Under the pieces are notes generated by a model. The model did not search any database. It was given only the letters and a program-made list of their open reading frames with translations, and was not told the origin of the DNA. Below, one piece after another: positions 36,281-44,221 of a stretch of DNA of 64,000 nt. Source of the stretch: Coriobacteriaceae bacterium AF08-21. Its GTDB lineage: Bacteria > Actinomycetota > Coriobacteriia > Coriobacteriales > Coriobacteriaceae. How positions within the stretch are numbered: the first letter of the stretch is position 1; each line of letters begins with the position of its first letter. Position numbers and translations under genes: made by a program. The DNA lies in NCBI GenBank assembly GCA_027687465.1, contig JAQCQR010000010.1, positions 23,326 to 87,325 on the forward strand. Reading direction: 5' to 3'.

Positions 36281-37486
36281 ATGAATCTGATTGATCGCAA
36301 ACAGTACCTCGACTGGCTCATTTCGTGGAAAGACTCGCACGTCATCAAGGTCGTTTCGGGCGTGCGAAGGTCCGGCAAATCAAAGCTATTCGAAATCTAC
36401 CGTAGCTACCTGCGCGATCATGGAATCACAGGCGACCAGGTTATATCCCTCAACTTTGAAGACCTGGAGTTCGAGTCGCTTACGTCGTATAGAGCACTCT
36501 ACGACTACATTTCCGCCAGACTCGTCCCCGATAAGATGAACTACGTTTTTCTGGACGAGATACAGCACGTCGAGCATTTCGAAAAAGCCGTCGACAGTCT
36601 TTTTATCAAGGACAATGTCGACCTCTACATAACCGGTTCCAACGCTTATCTGCTCTCGAGCGAGCTGGCAACTTTGCTCTCCGGCCGCTACGTAGAGCTC
36701 AAGATGCTGCCCCTATCCTTTAAAGAGTTTTGCTCGGCAAAAACCAATGACGGAAAGGCTCCCGCGCAGTTGTTTGACGAGTACATCACCCGGGGCTCTT
36801 TTCCCTTTATCGCCGAGACGGGTATTCAGGGACCCCAGGCGCGCGATTATCTTATGAGCCTCTACGATACCATCGTCATACGCGACGTTATCGAACGCCT
36901 GAAGGTCTCGGACGTCCCGACCCTGCGCGATATCACCAAGTTCCTACTCCATAGCATTGGAAACCGGATCTCGATTAAAAAAATCTCCGACACACTCTCG
37001 TCCAACGGCAACAAAACCGACCAGAAAACCGTAGCCAAATACCTCAAAGGCTTAACAGACAGCCTTGTGCTGTACTTTGCTCCGCGCTATAACGTGCGCG
37101 GTCGGCAGCTTCTTTCAACAAACGGCAAATACTACGCCGTTGACCTTGGACTTAGAGGTGCTCTCGTCAAAACCCAAAGCAGCGATATCGGTCATATCCT
37201 CGAAAATGTTGTTTATCTCGAGCTCCTACGCCGTGGATACGACGTCTACGTGGGCGATATCGACGGCGGGGAAATCGATTTTGTTGCCCTAAAGTCAAAC
37301 GAGACAGCCTATTTTCAGGTTTCAGCCACAACGCTCGACGAAACTACCCTCAATCGAGAGTTGGCCCCCTTTAAGAAAGTCCGAGACAACTACCCCAAGA
37401 CGCTTCTTACGCTCGACACGCTGTTTGCGGACGCGAACTACGAAGGAGTCCGCAAGCGCAACGTGATCGACTGGCTCCTGGAGTAA
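36281..37486 (+). CDS. DUF4143 / AAA_14-type ATPase
   Basis: The 401-residue protein has Walker A GVRRSGKSK (about residues 27-35) and Walker B YVFLDEIQH (about 89-97). The TGSNAYLLSSELATLLSGRY segment and the C-terminal DUF4143 region (ENVVYLELLRRGYDVYVGD, then EIDFVALK) are typical for this family. Its upstream region (36110-36280) is strongly AT-rich, unlike its neighbours, which may indicate transfer. ATG follows AAAGGGG. It differs from the 1077-2342 protein and has no 23-bp repeat array upstream. Function is unknown. Confidence 0.9.
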   Translation: MNLIDRKQYLDWLISWKDSHVIKVVSGVRRSGKSKLFEIYRSYLRDHGITGDQVISLNFEDLEFESLTSYRALYDYISARLVPDKMNYVFLDEIQHVEHFEKAVDSLFIKDNVDLYITGSNAYLLSSELATLLSGRYVELKMLPLSFKEFCSAKTNDGKAPAQLFDEYITRGSFPFIAETGIQGPQARDYLMSLYDTIVIRDVIERLKVSDVPTLRDITKFLLHSIGNRISIKKISDTLSSNGNKTDQKTVAKYLKGLTDSLVLYFAPRYNVRGRQLLSTNGKYYAVDLGLRGALVKTQSSDIGHILENVVYLELLRRGYDVYVGDIDGGEIDFVALKSNETAYFQVSATTLDETTLNRELAPFKKVRDNYPKTLLTLDTLFADANYEGVRKRNVIDWLLE

Positions 37487-37553
37487 CTTGTAACGTCATA
37501 ACCCTCCGCCAGCTCCTTACCAAGGCCGCAGCCCCAGTCGCTTAAAGCACAAT

Positions 37554-37600
37554 GCCCCTCTTATCGGCCAAAACAGCAATCTTGGCGTGATAAGAGGGGC
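37554..37600 (-). repeat. 12-bp inverted repeat downstream of the HAD gene
   Basis: GCCCCTCTTATC (37554-37565) pairs with GATAAGAGGGGC (37589-37600), with an inner GCCAA/TTGGC stem. It may be the 3' end of the HAD phosphatase transcript, though the T-run is poor. Confidence 0.6.
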
Positions 37601-37687
37601 TGACTGCGTCAGCGCCTCCACGCAGGCGCCGTTGCCGCCACCGTCCTGCGAGATCGGGCGCGGGGCATGGCGACTTGCGTGCAAACG

Positions 37688-38338
37688 CTAGCGCACGGCC
37701 TTGACCGCGGCCGGCAGATCGAACAGCGTATCGAGCACGGCCTCGCAGCCATCCACCACGTCCTGCGGCAGCGGCACGATATCGGGAACGGCAAAGACGT
37801 GGCAGCCGGCCGTGATGCCCGAGACGCAGCCGTTGCGGGAATCCTCGACCACGGCGCACTCCTCGGGAGCAAAGCCCGCGCGCTCGCAGGCGAGCAGATA
37901 CATCTCGGGATCGGGCTTGCCGTGTACGACGTCCTCGCCGCAGGTCACCGTCTCAAACTTATCAAAGAGGCCGACCGTCTTAAGGTTGCGCTCGGCGGTA
38001 ACATGGCGCGACGACGTCGCGAGGCCCACGTGATAGCCCGCAGCCAGCAGTTCGTCCAGGCACTCGGCGGCGCCGGCCTTAAGCTCCAGATCGGTCTTGA
38101 CCATCTCGTCGCGAATCTCCCCATGGCGACGATAGATTGCCTCAGCGGTTTCGCGACTGCCGTAATGCCCATCAAGGATCTCCATGACATCGGGCAGCGT
38201 GCGACCGATAAACTGATGGATCAGCGCATCATCAATCGCGAATCCCAGCTCGGCCGCCCCCGCCTTCCACGCCTTGATACCCAAACGCTCGGTATCGACC
38301 AGCGTTCCGTCCATATCAAAAATAACAGCCTTGATCAT
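37688..38338 (-). CDS. HAD-superfamily hydrolase, beta-phosphoglucomutase-like
   Basis: The 216-residue protein has HAD motif I (VIFDMDGTLVDTE), motif II (LATSSR), a Lys in HGKPDPEMY and motif III (AVVEDSRNGCVSGITAG). The cap is the four-helix C1 type found in sugar-phosphate phosphatases and beta-phosphoglucomutases. Substrate is unknown. ATG 38338 has GGGGGACC about 5 bp upstream; the extended frame to 38425 enters the promoter region. It is divergent from larE. Confidence 0.9.
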   Translation of the reverse strand: MIKAVIFDMDGTLVDTERLGIKAWKAGAAELGFAIDDALIHQFIGRTLPDVMEILDGHYGSRETAEAIYRRHGEIRDEMVKTDLELKAGAAECLDELLAAGYHVGLATSSRHVTAERNLKTVGLFDKFETVTCGEDVVHGKPDPEMYLLACERAGFAPEECAVVEDSRNGCVSGITAGCHVFAVPDIVPLPQDVVDGCEAVLDTLFDLPAAVKAVR

Positions 38339-38449
38339 ATCGGTCCCCCATCGCTTCGCGCTGCTGTACTCCCGCAACTTTACCGCACCTGTAAACTTGT
38401 ATATAACGTATATAGCATATTGCACTTTCGTTACATAGATAGAAGTCTT

Positions 38450-38488
38450 ATGACAAGTGGCTCGGTAGGATTATAGTTTTCGACCGAG
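38450..38488 (+). promoter_or_regulatory. larE promoter with inverted-repeat operator candidate
   Basis: ATGACA (38450-38455) and TATAGT (38472-38477) are 16 bp apart, about 35 bp upstream of the larE start. CTCGGT (38461-38466) and ACCGAG (38483-38488) form an inverted repeat around the -10. Confidence 0.45.
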
Positions 38489-38511
38489 TACTCAACGGCA
38501 AGGATCGATTC

Positions 38512-39390
38512 ATGCTTTCAGACACCACCGCACCTGCAGAGGGGCTTCAGGACAAACTCGCAGCGCTCGAGCAGCTGCTTTTGGCATACGGACGCGTCGC
38601 CATCGGCTTTTCCGGTGGCGTCGACAGCAGCTTTTTGGCCGCGGTCTGCGCCCGCATCATGCCCGCCAGCACGCTTCTCGTTCACCTCACCACGCCGCTC
38701 ATCGGCACGCCCGAGCAGGCTTCGTTTGAGCGGTCCGTTGACGGGCAGACCAATGAAGGGCCGCATTTTAAGCTCCCCGTGCTCAATCTTTCGGTCGATC
38801 AGCTGCGGCTCCCCCAAGTAGCCTGCAACGATGCCGACCGCTGCTACCACTGCAAGCGCGCCGGCTTTACCGCCATCGTCAACCACGCCAAGTCGCTGGG
38901 CTTTCCCACCGTCATCGACGGCAGCAACGCAAGCGACCGCGGCGACTACCGCCCCGGCATGCGCGCCGCCCAGGAGCTCGGCGTGCGCTCGCCCCTCATG
39001 GAGGTCGGCTTTACCAAGGACGAAGAGCGCGAGCTGCTGCGCGCCTGGGGCTATCCCGTTTGGAACCTGCCGGCAGGAGCCTGCCTGGCCACGCGTGTCC
39101 CCACGGGCGAGGAGCTCACGCGCGAGAAGGTCGATGTAATCCGCACCTGTGAGGACTACCTGCACGACCTTGGCCTAGACCAGGTCCGCGCACGCCTCGT
39201 CGGCGGCTGCATGCATATCGAGGCCGCGCCGACAGACGTTGCCAAGATCGCAGCCCTCGGCAGCACCGCGGTCAACGACGAGGGCAAGGCCCCGCTTCCT
39301 GCCGCCATCGAATCTGCCCTGCGCAACCTAGGCTGCGGCCACATCTCCCCCGAGGTCACCCCCTACATCCACGGCAACATGAACCTGTAG
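38512..39390 (+). CDS. larE: ATP-dependent sulfur transferase LarE
   Basis: The 292-residue protein has the PP-loop motif GFSGGVDSSF (about residues 32-41) and GDYRPG, typical of LarE. The sequence NLPAGACLATR carries a Cys at the position of the sacrificial sulfur donor in Lactobacillus LarE. LarE adds sulfur to the pyridinium dithiocarboxylate precursor of the nickel-pincer cofactor of lactate racemase-type enzymes. No larA, larB or larC lies in this window, so partner genes must be elsewhere or the protein serves another sulfur transfer. It has its own promoter and is followed at once by a structured element. Confidence 0.9.
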   Translation: MLSDTTAPAEGLQDKLAALEQLLLAYGRVAIGFSGGVDSSFLAAVCARIMPASTLLVHLTTPLIGTPEQASFERSVDGQTNEGPHFKLPVLNLSVDQLRLPQVACNDADRCYHCKRAGFTAIVNHAKSLGFPTVIDGSNASDRGDYRPGMRAAQELGVRSPLMEVGFTKDEERELLRAWGYPVWNLPAGACLATRVPTGEELTREKVDVIRTCEDYLHDLGLDQVRARLVGGCMHIEAAPTDVAKIAALGSTAVNDEGKAPLPAAIESALRNLGCGHISPEVTPYIHGNMNL

Positions 39391-39539
39391 GTTGCGCCGT
39401 TTTACAAACGGCGCAACTGCTCGGCGCTGCACGGGCTCCGGGCACGGCAATCTGACGTTCAACTTCACGGGCGCGACCAAAAGGTCAGCGCCCGCTTGTT
39501 TCACGTCACCTTACCGCACCCGGAGCCCGCTCGCTCGCA
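39391..39539 (+). repeat. Structured element after larE (full copy)
   Basis: The element starts at the base after the larE stop. A hairpin GTTGCGCCGTTT / AAACGGCGCAAC is followed by ACTGCTCGGCGCTGC, then a long outer helix (39433-39450 with about 39511-39528), TGACGT/ACGTCA and a GCGGGCG-type stem around GACC/GGTC. Order, spacing and loop sequences match the glmS copy at 32475-32620 while arm sequences differ in compensating ways. Confidence 0.75.
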
Positions 39540-39567
39540 TATGCTCAACCTGGACTGCGTTAACTGA

Positions 39568-39607
39568 CCTACCAAAAAGAGACAGGTTTATTTTGGCAGG
39601 TTTTATC
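39568..39607 (+). terminator. GGGACAG-family palindrome, probable larE terminator
   Basis: CCTACCAAAA pairs with TTTTGGCAGG (one mismatch) and TTTTATC follows. The loop is AGAGACAGGTTTA, very close to the element at 32338-32376. Confidence 0.7.
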
Positions 39608-39622
39608 TGGGAAAACGCAGAC

Positions 39623-39654
39623 AGGGCCGCAACGTCGTATGCGTTGCGGCCCTG
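39623..39654 (-). terminator. Terminator of the PTS operon
   Basis: AGGGCCGCAACG pairs with CGTTGCGGCCCT (39623-39634 with 39643-39654), about 40 bp after the EIIA stop. Confidence 0.75.
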
Positions 39655-39696
39655 CTCCTTGGAGAAGGATCAATAGATTGAGCGGGCTGGTTGCAC

Positions 39697-40149
39697 CTAG
39701 CCCTCGAGCCCGGCGTTAATAAGCTCCGCGATCTCGGCGGGATCGGCGCTCGTGCGCACCTTGTCACGGAAGCCGGCATCCATCAGCATCACGGCAGCCT
39801 TGGAGAGCAGACGCAGGTGCGTGGTTCCCGCTTCGCCGGCGGGCACGAACAGCGCGAGTGCCACATCGACGGGCACGCCATCAAAGCTCGGCCACTCAAC
39901 AGGCTCGGACAGCTTGAGCACGGCCACGCCCGGCGTATGAATCGCGTCGCTTTTGGCATGCGGAACGGCAAAACCGGCGACGAGGCCAGTCTCGGCCTCG
40001 TTTTCGCGAGCAATAAAAGCCGCCTCTACAGCAGATGCGTCATCGGCAAAACCAAGCTCAACAGCCTGCTCGGACAGATAATGCAGCGCGTCCTCGCGCG
40101 AGGCGGCGGTGTAGCCAATCGTCACTTGGTTGGCAGATACAAACCCCAT
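39697..40149 (-). CDS. PTS EIIA component (fructose/mannitol family)
   Basis: The 150-residue cytosolic protein carries the phosphorylated His in GFAVPHAKSD at about residue 63. It passes phosphate from HPr to the EIIB domain of the EIIBC gene at the start of the same operon. The SEPVEWPSFDGVPVDVALALFVPAG stretch is typical of PTS_EIIA_2. Separation of EIIA from EIIBC by the metabolic genes is unusual but the components are clearly complementary. Confidence 0.93.
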   Translation of the reverse strand: MGFVSANQVTIGYTAASREDALHYLSEQAVELGFADDASAVEAAFIARENEAETGLVAGFAVPHAKSDAIHTPGVAVLKLSEPVEWPSFDGVPVDVALALFVPAGEAGTTHLRLLSKAAVMLMDAGFRDKVRTSADPAEIAELINAGLEG

Positions 40150-40161
40150 GGAAAACCTTCC

Positions 40162-41100
40162 TTACAACACGGACCTGACCGCGGCTTCGATGCCGTCGGC
40201 GTCCAAACCGTACTTGTGCAGCAAATCGACCGCAGGGCCGGACTCGCCATATACATCGCGCACGCCGACGCGTCGCATCGGCACCGGATGCTGTTCCGCG
40301 AGCACCGAGGCCACGGCCTCGCCAAGACCGCCGATAATCGAATGCTCCTCGGCGGTGACCACGCGACCAGTCTTCTTGGCGCTGGCAACCACCAGGCGCT
40401 CATCGAGCGGTTTGATCGTATGCATGTTGATGACCTCGGCGTCGATACCATCGGCAGCGAGCGCCTCGGCAGCCTCAAGCGCCTCGGCGACCATGAGGCC
40501 ACAAGCGACGATGGTCACATCGGACCCCTCGCGCACGACCACGCCGCGACCAATCTTGAACTCATAGTCCTCGCGGTCGTTGATAACCGGTGTTGCCAGG
40601 CGGCCGAAGCGCATGTAGACCGGTCCCTCAAACTCATAGGCGGCGCGCACGCAAGCGCGAGCCTCGATGTCATCGGCGGGGACGATCACCGTCATACCCG
40701 GAATCGTGCGCATGAGCGCGATATCCTCGCAGCACTGATGCGTAGCGCCGTCTTCACCGACCGAGATGCCCGCATGCGTAGCGCCAATTTTGACGTTGAG
40801 GTGCGGATAGCCGATGGAGTTACGCACTTGCTCATATGCACGACCGGCGGCGAACATGGCAAAGGTGCTCGCAAAGGCGACGCGACCCGTGGTCGCAATG
40901 CCGGCGGCAAGCCCCATCAAGTTGCTCTCGGCAATGCCGGCATCGTAGAAGCGCTCAGGGTGCGCAGCCTTAAACTTACCGGTCTGCGTGGCGGCGGCCA
41001 GGTCGGCATCGAGAACCACAAAGTCATCGTGCTCATTGCCCAGCTCGACAAGCGCCTCGCCATAGCTAACGCGCGTGGCGACTTTCTTGACGTCTGCCAT
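40162..41100 (-). CDS. Transketolase, C-terminal subunit
   Basis: The 312-residue protein matches the pyrimidine-binding and C-terminal domains of transketolase (DLAAATQTGKF, then FASTFAMFAAGRAYEQVRNSI). It pairs with the N-terminal subunit encoded immediately upstream to form one active enzyme with thiamine diphosphate. The TAATG junction couples translation of the two. Split transketolases are well known in clostridia, archaea and coriobacteria. Confidence 0.95.
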   Translation of the reverse strand: MADVKKVATRVSYGEALVELGNEHDDFVVLDADLAAATQTGKFKAAHPERFYDAGIAESNLMGLAAGIATTGRVAFASTFAMFAAGRAYEQVRNSIGYPHLNVKIGATHAGISVGEDGATHQCCEDIALMRTIPGMTVIVPADDIEARACVRAAYEFEGPVYMRFGRLATPVINDREDYEFKIGRGVVVREGSDVTIVACGLMVAEALEAAEALAADGIDAEVINMHTIKPLDERLVVASAKKTGRVVTAEEHSIIGGLGEAVASVLAEQHPVPMRRVGVRDVYGESGPAVDLLHKYGLDADGIEAAVRSVL

Positions 41101-41930
41101 TAGAGCTCCTCCCCTGCTGCTGCGAGCTCGGCCATGGCCTGCTCAAACTGTTCATCGTTGGGTGCCTTGCCGTGCCAGCCCACCTGGTTTTCCATAAAGG
41201 AGACGCCCTTGCCCTTCACCGTCTCGGCGATGATAGCGACGGGCGCGCCGGTCACCTCGCGAGCCTCGGCGAAAGCCGCCTCAATCTGCGCCATGTCATT
41301 GCCATCGGCTAGCTCGATCACATGCCACTTAAAGGCGCGGAACTTGTCGGCAAGCGGCATAGCCGAGTTAACTTCGTCGATACTGCCGTCAATTTGCAGG
41401 CCATTGTGATCGACGATAGCGACAAGGTTATCCAGGTCGTGGTTGCCGGCGAACATTGCCGCCTCCCACACCTGGCCTTCCTCGCACTCACCGTCGCCCA
41501 ACAGCGTGTAGACGCGGTAGCTGTCACCCCAGTGCCTTGCGGCGAGTGCCATTCCAACCGCGGCGGAGATACCCTGACCGAGCGATCCGGTGGACATATC
41601 AACACCCGGGGTGTCGTTCATGTTGGGATGGCCCTGCAGTCGGCTGCCAATATGGCGGAGCGTCTCGAGCTCTTCGACGGGAAAATAGCCGCGATTTGCC
41701 AACACCGAATACAGGCCCGGCGCCGCGTGACCCTTGGAGAGCACAAAGCGGTCTCGATCGGCCTTGTGAGGGTCGGCAGGATCGATATTCATTTCCTCAA
41801 AGTACAGATACGTCATGATGTCGGCAGCACCGAGCGATCCACCCGGATGTCCCGACTTGGCCGCGTGCACCGCAGTCACGACACCCTTCCTGACCTCATT
41901 GGCGACCTTCGCCAGCTCCTGGTTGGTCAT
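41100..41930 (-). CDS. Transketolase, N-terminal subunit
   Basis: The 276-residue protein is the thiamine-diphosphate-binding half: SGHPGGSLGAADI, FVLSKGHAAPGLY, and the GDGECEEGQVWEAAMFA motif that binds the metal and diphosphate. ATG 41930 has AGAGAGG about 8 bp upstream; longer frames are less likely. Together with transaldolase upstream it gives a full non-oxidative pentose-phosphate module within a PTS operon. Confidence 0.95.
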   Translation of the reverse strand: MTNQELAKVANEVRKGVVTAVHAAKSGHPGGSLGAADIMTYLYFEEMNIDPADPHKADRDRFVLSKGHAAPGLYSVLANRGYFPVEELETLRHIGSRLQGHPNMNDTPGVDMSTGSLGQGISAAVGMALAARHWGDSYRVYTLLGDGECEEGQVWEAAMFAGNHDLDNLVAIVDHNGLQIDGSIDEVNSAMPLADKFRAFKWHVIELADGNDMAQIEAAFAEAREVTGAPVAIIAETVKGKGVSFMENQVGWHGKAPNDEQFEQAMAELAAAGEEL

Positions 41931-41993
41931 ACGAATTCCTCTCTTGAGAACAACCCCGGCACCGGATGACGCGATGCCGGGGCAATCCACTCG

Positions 41994-42677
41994 TTAAGCC
42001 TGAGCGACGACCTTCTGCCAGTCAGCCTCAAAAGAGGCGAGGCCCTGGTCGGTCAGCGGATGATGCAGGCACTTCTTGAGAGCGGCCATGGGCACGGTCG
42101 CGATGTCGGCGCCAAGAAGAGCCGCCTGGGTCACGTGGTTGGGCGTGCGGACCGAAGCGGTGATGATCTCGACGGTGTCGTCGACGTTCTTGCCGGTCCA
42201 GTCATAGTTCTTGATGCAGGTCACAACGTTGTCGAGCTGCGAGATACCGTCCTCGGCGATGTCATCGAAGCGTCCCACAAACGGGCTGATGTAGCGAGCG
42301 CCGGCGTTGGCGGCCATCAAGGCCTGGGTCGGCGAGAAAACAAGCGTCATGTTGACACGCACGCCCGCGTCGGCCAGCGCGCGGCAGGCGGCGAGGCCGG
42401 CCTCGCAGACGGGGAGCTTGACCACAATGTTGGGGGCGAGGGCAGCAAGGCGCTTGCCCTCCTCGATCATGCCCTCGGCAGTAGTCGCGGTGGACTCGGC
42501 GGACACGGGCAGGTCCTCGCAGAGCTCGGCAATCTTGAGCATATGGGGCTCAAAGTCGGCGAGCTTACCGCCGGTCTTGGCGTACAGGGACGGATTGGTG
42601 GTTACGCCGGCAAGGCAGCCCCAGCTCTTGGCCTCGGCGATCTCGTCAAGGTTGGCGGTATCGATAAAGAACTTCAT
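41994..42677 (-). CDS. tal: Transaldolase (TalC/FSA-like class I aldolase)
   Basis: The 227-residue protein has the short TalC/FSA fold with the Schiff-base Lys in IVVKLPVCEAGL. At two positions that separate the activities, it has Glu in VSAESTATTAEGM (Gln in E. coli FSA) and Phe in ISPFVGRFD (Tyr in FSA). Both are transaldolase-like, so transfer of dihydroxyacetone units between sugar phosphates is more likely than fructose-6-phosphate cleavage. Transketolase genes follow in the operon, supporting this. ATG 42677 has AAGGAG 8 bp upstream. Confidence 0.85.
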   Translation of the reverse strand: MKFFIDTANLDEIAEAKSWGCLAGVTTNPSLYAKTGGKLADFEPHMLKIAELCEDLPVSAESTATTAEGMIEEGKRLAALAPNIVVKLPVCEAGLAACRALADAGVRVNMTLVFSPTQALMAANAGARYISPFVGRFDDIAEDGISQLDNVVTCIKNYDWTGKNVDDTVEIITASVRTPNHVTQAALLGADIATVPMAALKKCLHHPLTDQGLASFEADWQKVVAQA

Positions 42678-42710
42678 GGTGCAAACTCCTTCGGAGGAAT
42701 CCAAAACTCA

Positions 42711-42743
42711 AAAGAAAGGACAAAGGGGATGCCCCTTTGTCCT
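42711..42743 (-). terminator. Internal terminator or attenuating hairpin in the PTS operon
   Basis: AGGACAAAGGGG pairs with CCCCTTTGTCCT (42717-42728 with 42732-42743), followed on the minus strand by TTTCTTTT. It lies between the GatZ-like gene and transaldolase. A second hairpin with GCCGGGCC arms precedes it at about 42752-42783. Partial readthrough would lower expression of the downstream genes. Confidence 0.7.
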
Positions 42744-42802
42744 ATGTGCCGGGCCTGCAGCTGGGACATGCCCCAGGCCCGGCGTCGTGTAGGAAAAACT
42801 AC

Positions 42803-44077
42803 CTAGTCCTCGAGAGCCTTCTCGATGCGGCTCGTGACGCCCTTGAGGTTAAGGCCGACGACGTACTGCTTGATCGGGCGCTTGATGTGCTCGATCACAA
42901 AGCGCTTGCCGTCGATGTCCTGGGCAGCGAGGTTGCGGTAGAGCTTCTCGACCTGCTCCTTGACCTCGGGATCGTTGAACGCGTAGTGGCCGGAGACATC
43001 CAGAATCTTCAGGCTGAGCTCGTCGTCGGCCAGGATGTCGTCAACCTGCAGGTTGACGTCGTCGCCGGTCATCCACTTGCGCCAACGCTCGGTCTTGATA
43101 GCCTTGACCAGCAGCGTGTGATACAGGTCGGAGGGATCGTCGCACAGGCCGTTGTCGACCAGAATCTGCTCGGTAGCGCAGAGCTTGAGGTAAGCGCGGG
43201 TCTCCTCGGTGCCGTACTGAGGGGCAACATTGGAGGCCGTCACGTGAGCCGGGATGTGCTCGAGCAGCGTCGCGTCATCCAGGTAGTCGGCGTTGTGCTC
43301 CTTCAGGCCCACGCCGTAGCGCTTGGCCATGTCGGCGAGCTCGCGGGCATTCTTAAAGTTGTAATGGCCGACCTGCTCGGTCCAACGGGTAAGCGTGCCG
43401 GTCTGACCGACGATAAAGGTGGGCATGGGGCAACCGCGCTTCTCGAGCTCGGGCTGCAGCTGAGAAATGAACTCCTCGTACTTATCGGTAGAGGTCAAGC
43501 CGCCATTGGTCTCCTCGGTACCGACCTCATAGGCGACCTCGGGCAGGTTATGCTCGCGACGGTACTGCTCAAGGTAGTCGATAAGATCGATCGTGCGGCG
43601 AAGCACCACGTCGAGCGGAATAACCTTGCCGATCTGATAGGGGTCCTTGGTGGGGTCGACCATCAGCAGGTCAAAGCCTGCCTCCATGTCGGCGACAAAG
43701 GACTTGCGGGCGAGCTCCATGGCCTCGTCCTCGGGCAGGTGGGCGTTACGCTCCTCGTCGCGCTGCCACGGACCGCCGTGATCGCGGCACAGGTAGTACG
43801 GACCGGTGTAGCCCACCTCGTCGGCAACCTTCTTGATGTCGGCGGCAAAGCGCGTCTGGTCCCAACCGTTGACGTAGCCGGCGCCCATCTCGTCCATATC
43901 GACCTGGTTGCGGCTAGCGATAAACATGGGCGGGAAATCCTCGTCCTTGGCAAGCTCGAACACGGCCTGAATCAGGTTGGGGCTCATGGGGCCAATGCCG
44001 ACCATGGTTGCGTGATCGCCGCTATCCTGCAGCTTGAGCATGCCCTGAACGGCCTGACGGATGGTGAGATTGGACAT
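42803..44077 (-). CDS. GatZ/KbaZ-like D-tagatose-bisphosphate aldolase subunit
   Basis: The 424-residue protein matches the GatZ/KbaZ family, non-catalytic subunits that stabilise class II tagatose-1,6-bisphosphate aldolases. Typical segments include FIASRNQVD, YVNGWDQTRF, LCRDHGGPWQRDEER and AYEVGTEETNGGL. No GatY/KbaY-type catalytic partner is in the operon, so it may pair with one elsewhere or work alone on another substrate. ATG 44077 has AAGGAG 6 bp upstream. Confidence 0.88.
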   Translation of the reverse strand: MSNLTIRQAVQGMLKLQDSGDHATMVGIGPMSPNLIQAVFELAKDEDFPPMFIASRNQVDMDEMGAGYVNGWDQTRFAADIKKVADEVGYTGPYYLCRDHGGPWQRDEERNAHLPEDEAMELARKSFVADMEAGFDLLMVDPTKDPYQIGKVIPLDVVLRRTIDLIDYLEQYRREHNLPEVAYEVGTEETNGGLTSTDKYEEFISQLQPELEKRGCPMPTFIVGQTGTLTRWTEQVGHYNFKNARELADMAKRYGVGLKEHNADYLDDATLLEHIPAHVTASNVAPQYGTEETRAYLKLCATEQILVDNGLCDDPSDLYHTLLVKAIKTERWRKWMTGDDVNLQVDDILADDELSLKILDVSGHYAFNDPEVKEQVEKLYRNLAAQDIDGKRFVIEHIKRPIKQYVVGLNLKGVTSRIEKALED

Positions 44078-44170
44078 TTTGTTCTCCTTCTCCAGAGGAT
44101 TTTTGACAAAAGTTCCCTGGGACCCAGATGCGGGCCCTATCAGTGCAGATGGATTTTGTTGTGTAGGGGC

Positions 44171-44206
44171 GGTTGTGCGGAGTCAAATCCATCCCTCCGC
44201 ACAACC
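44171..44206 (-). other. Intercistronic hairpin between EIIBC and the GatZ-like gene
   Basis: GGTTGTGCGGA and TCCGCACAACC form a perfect 11-bp stem with a 14-nt loop and no T-run. It is likely an mRNA processing or stability element that could adjust relative expression. Confidence 0.55.
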
Positions 44207-44221
44207 GGAGTCCTTAAAGGT

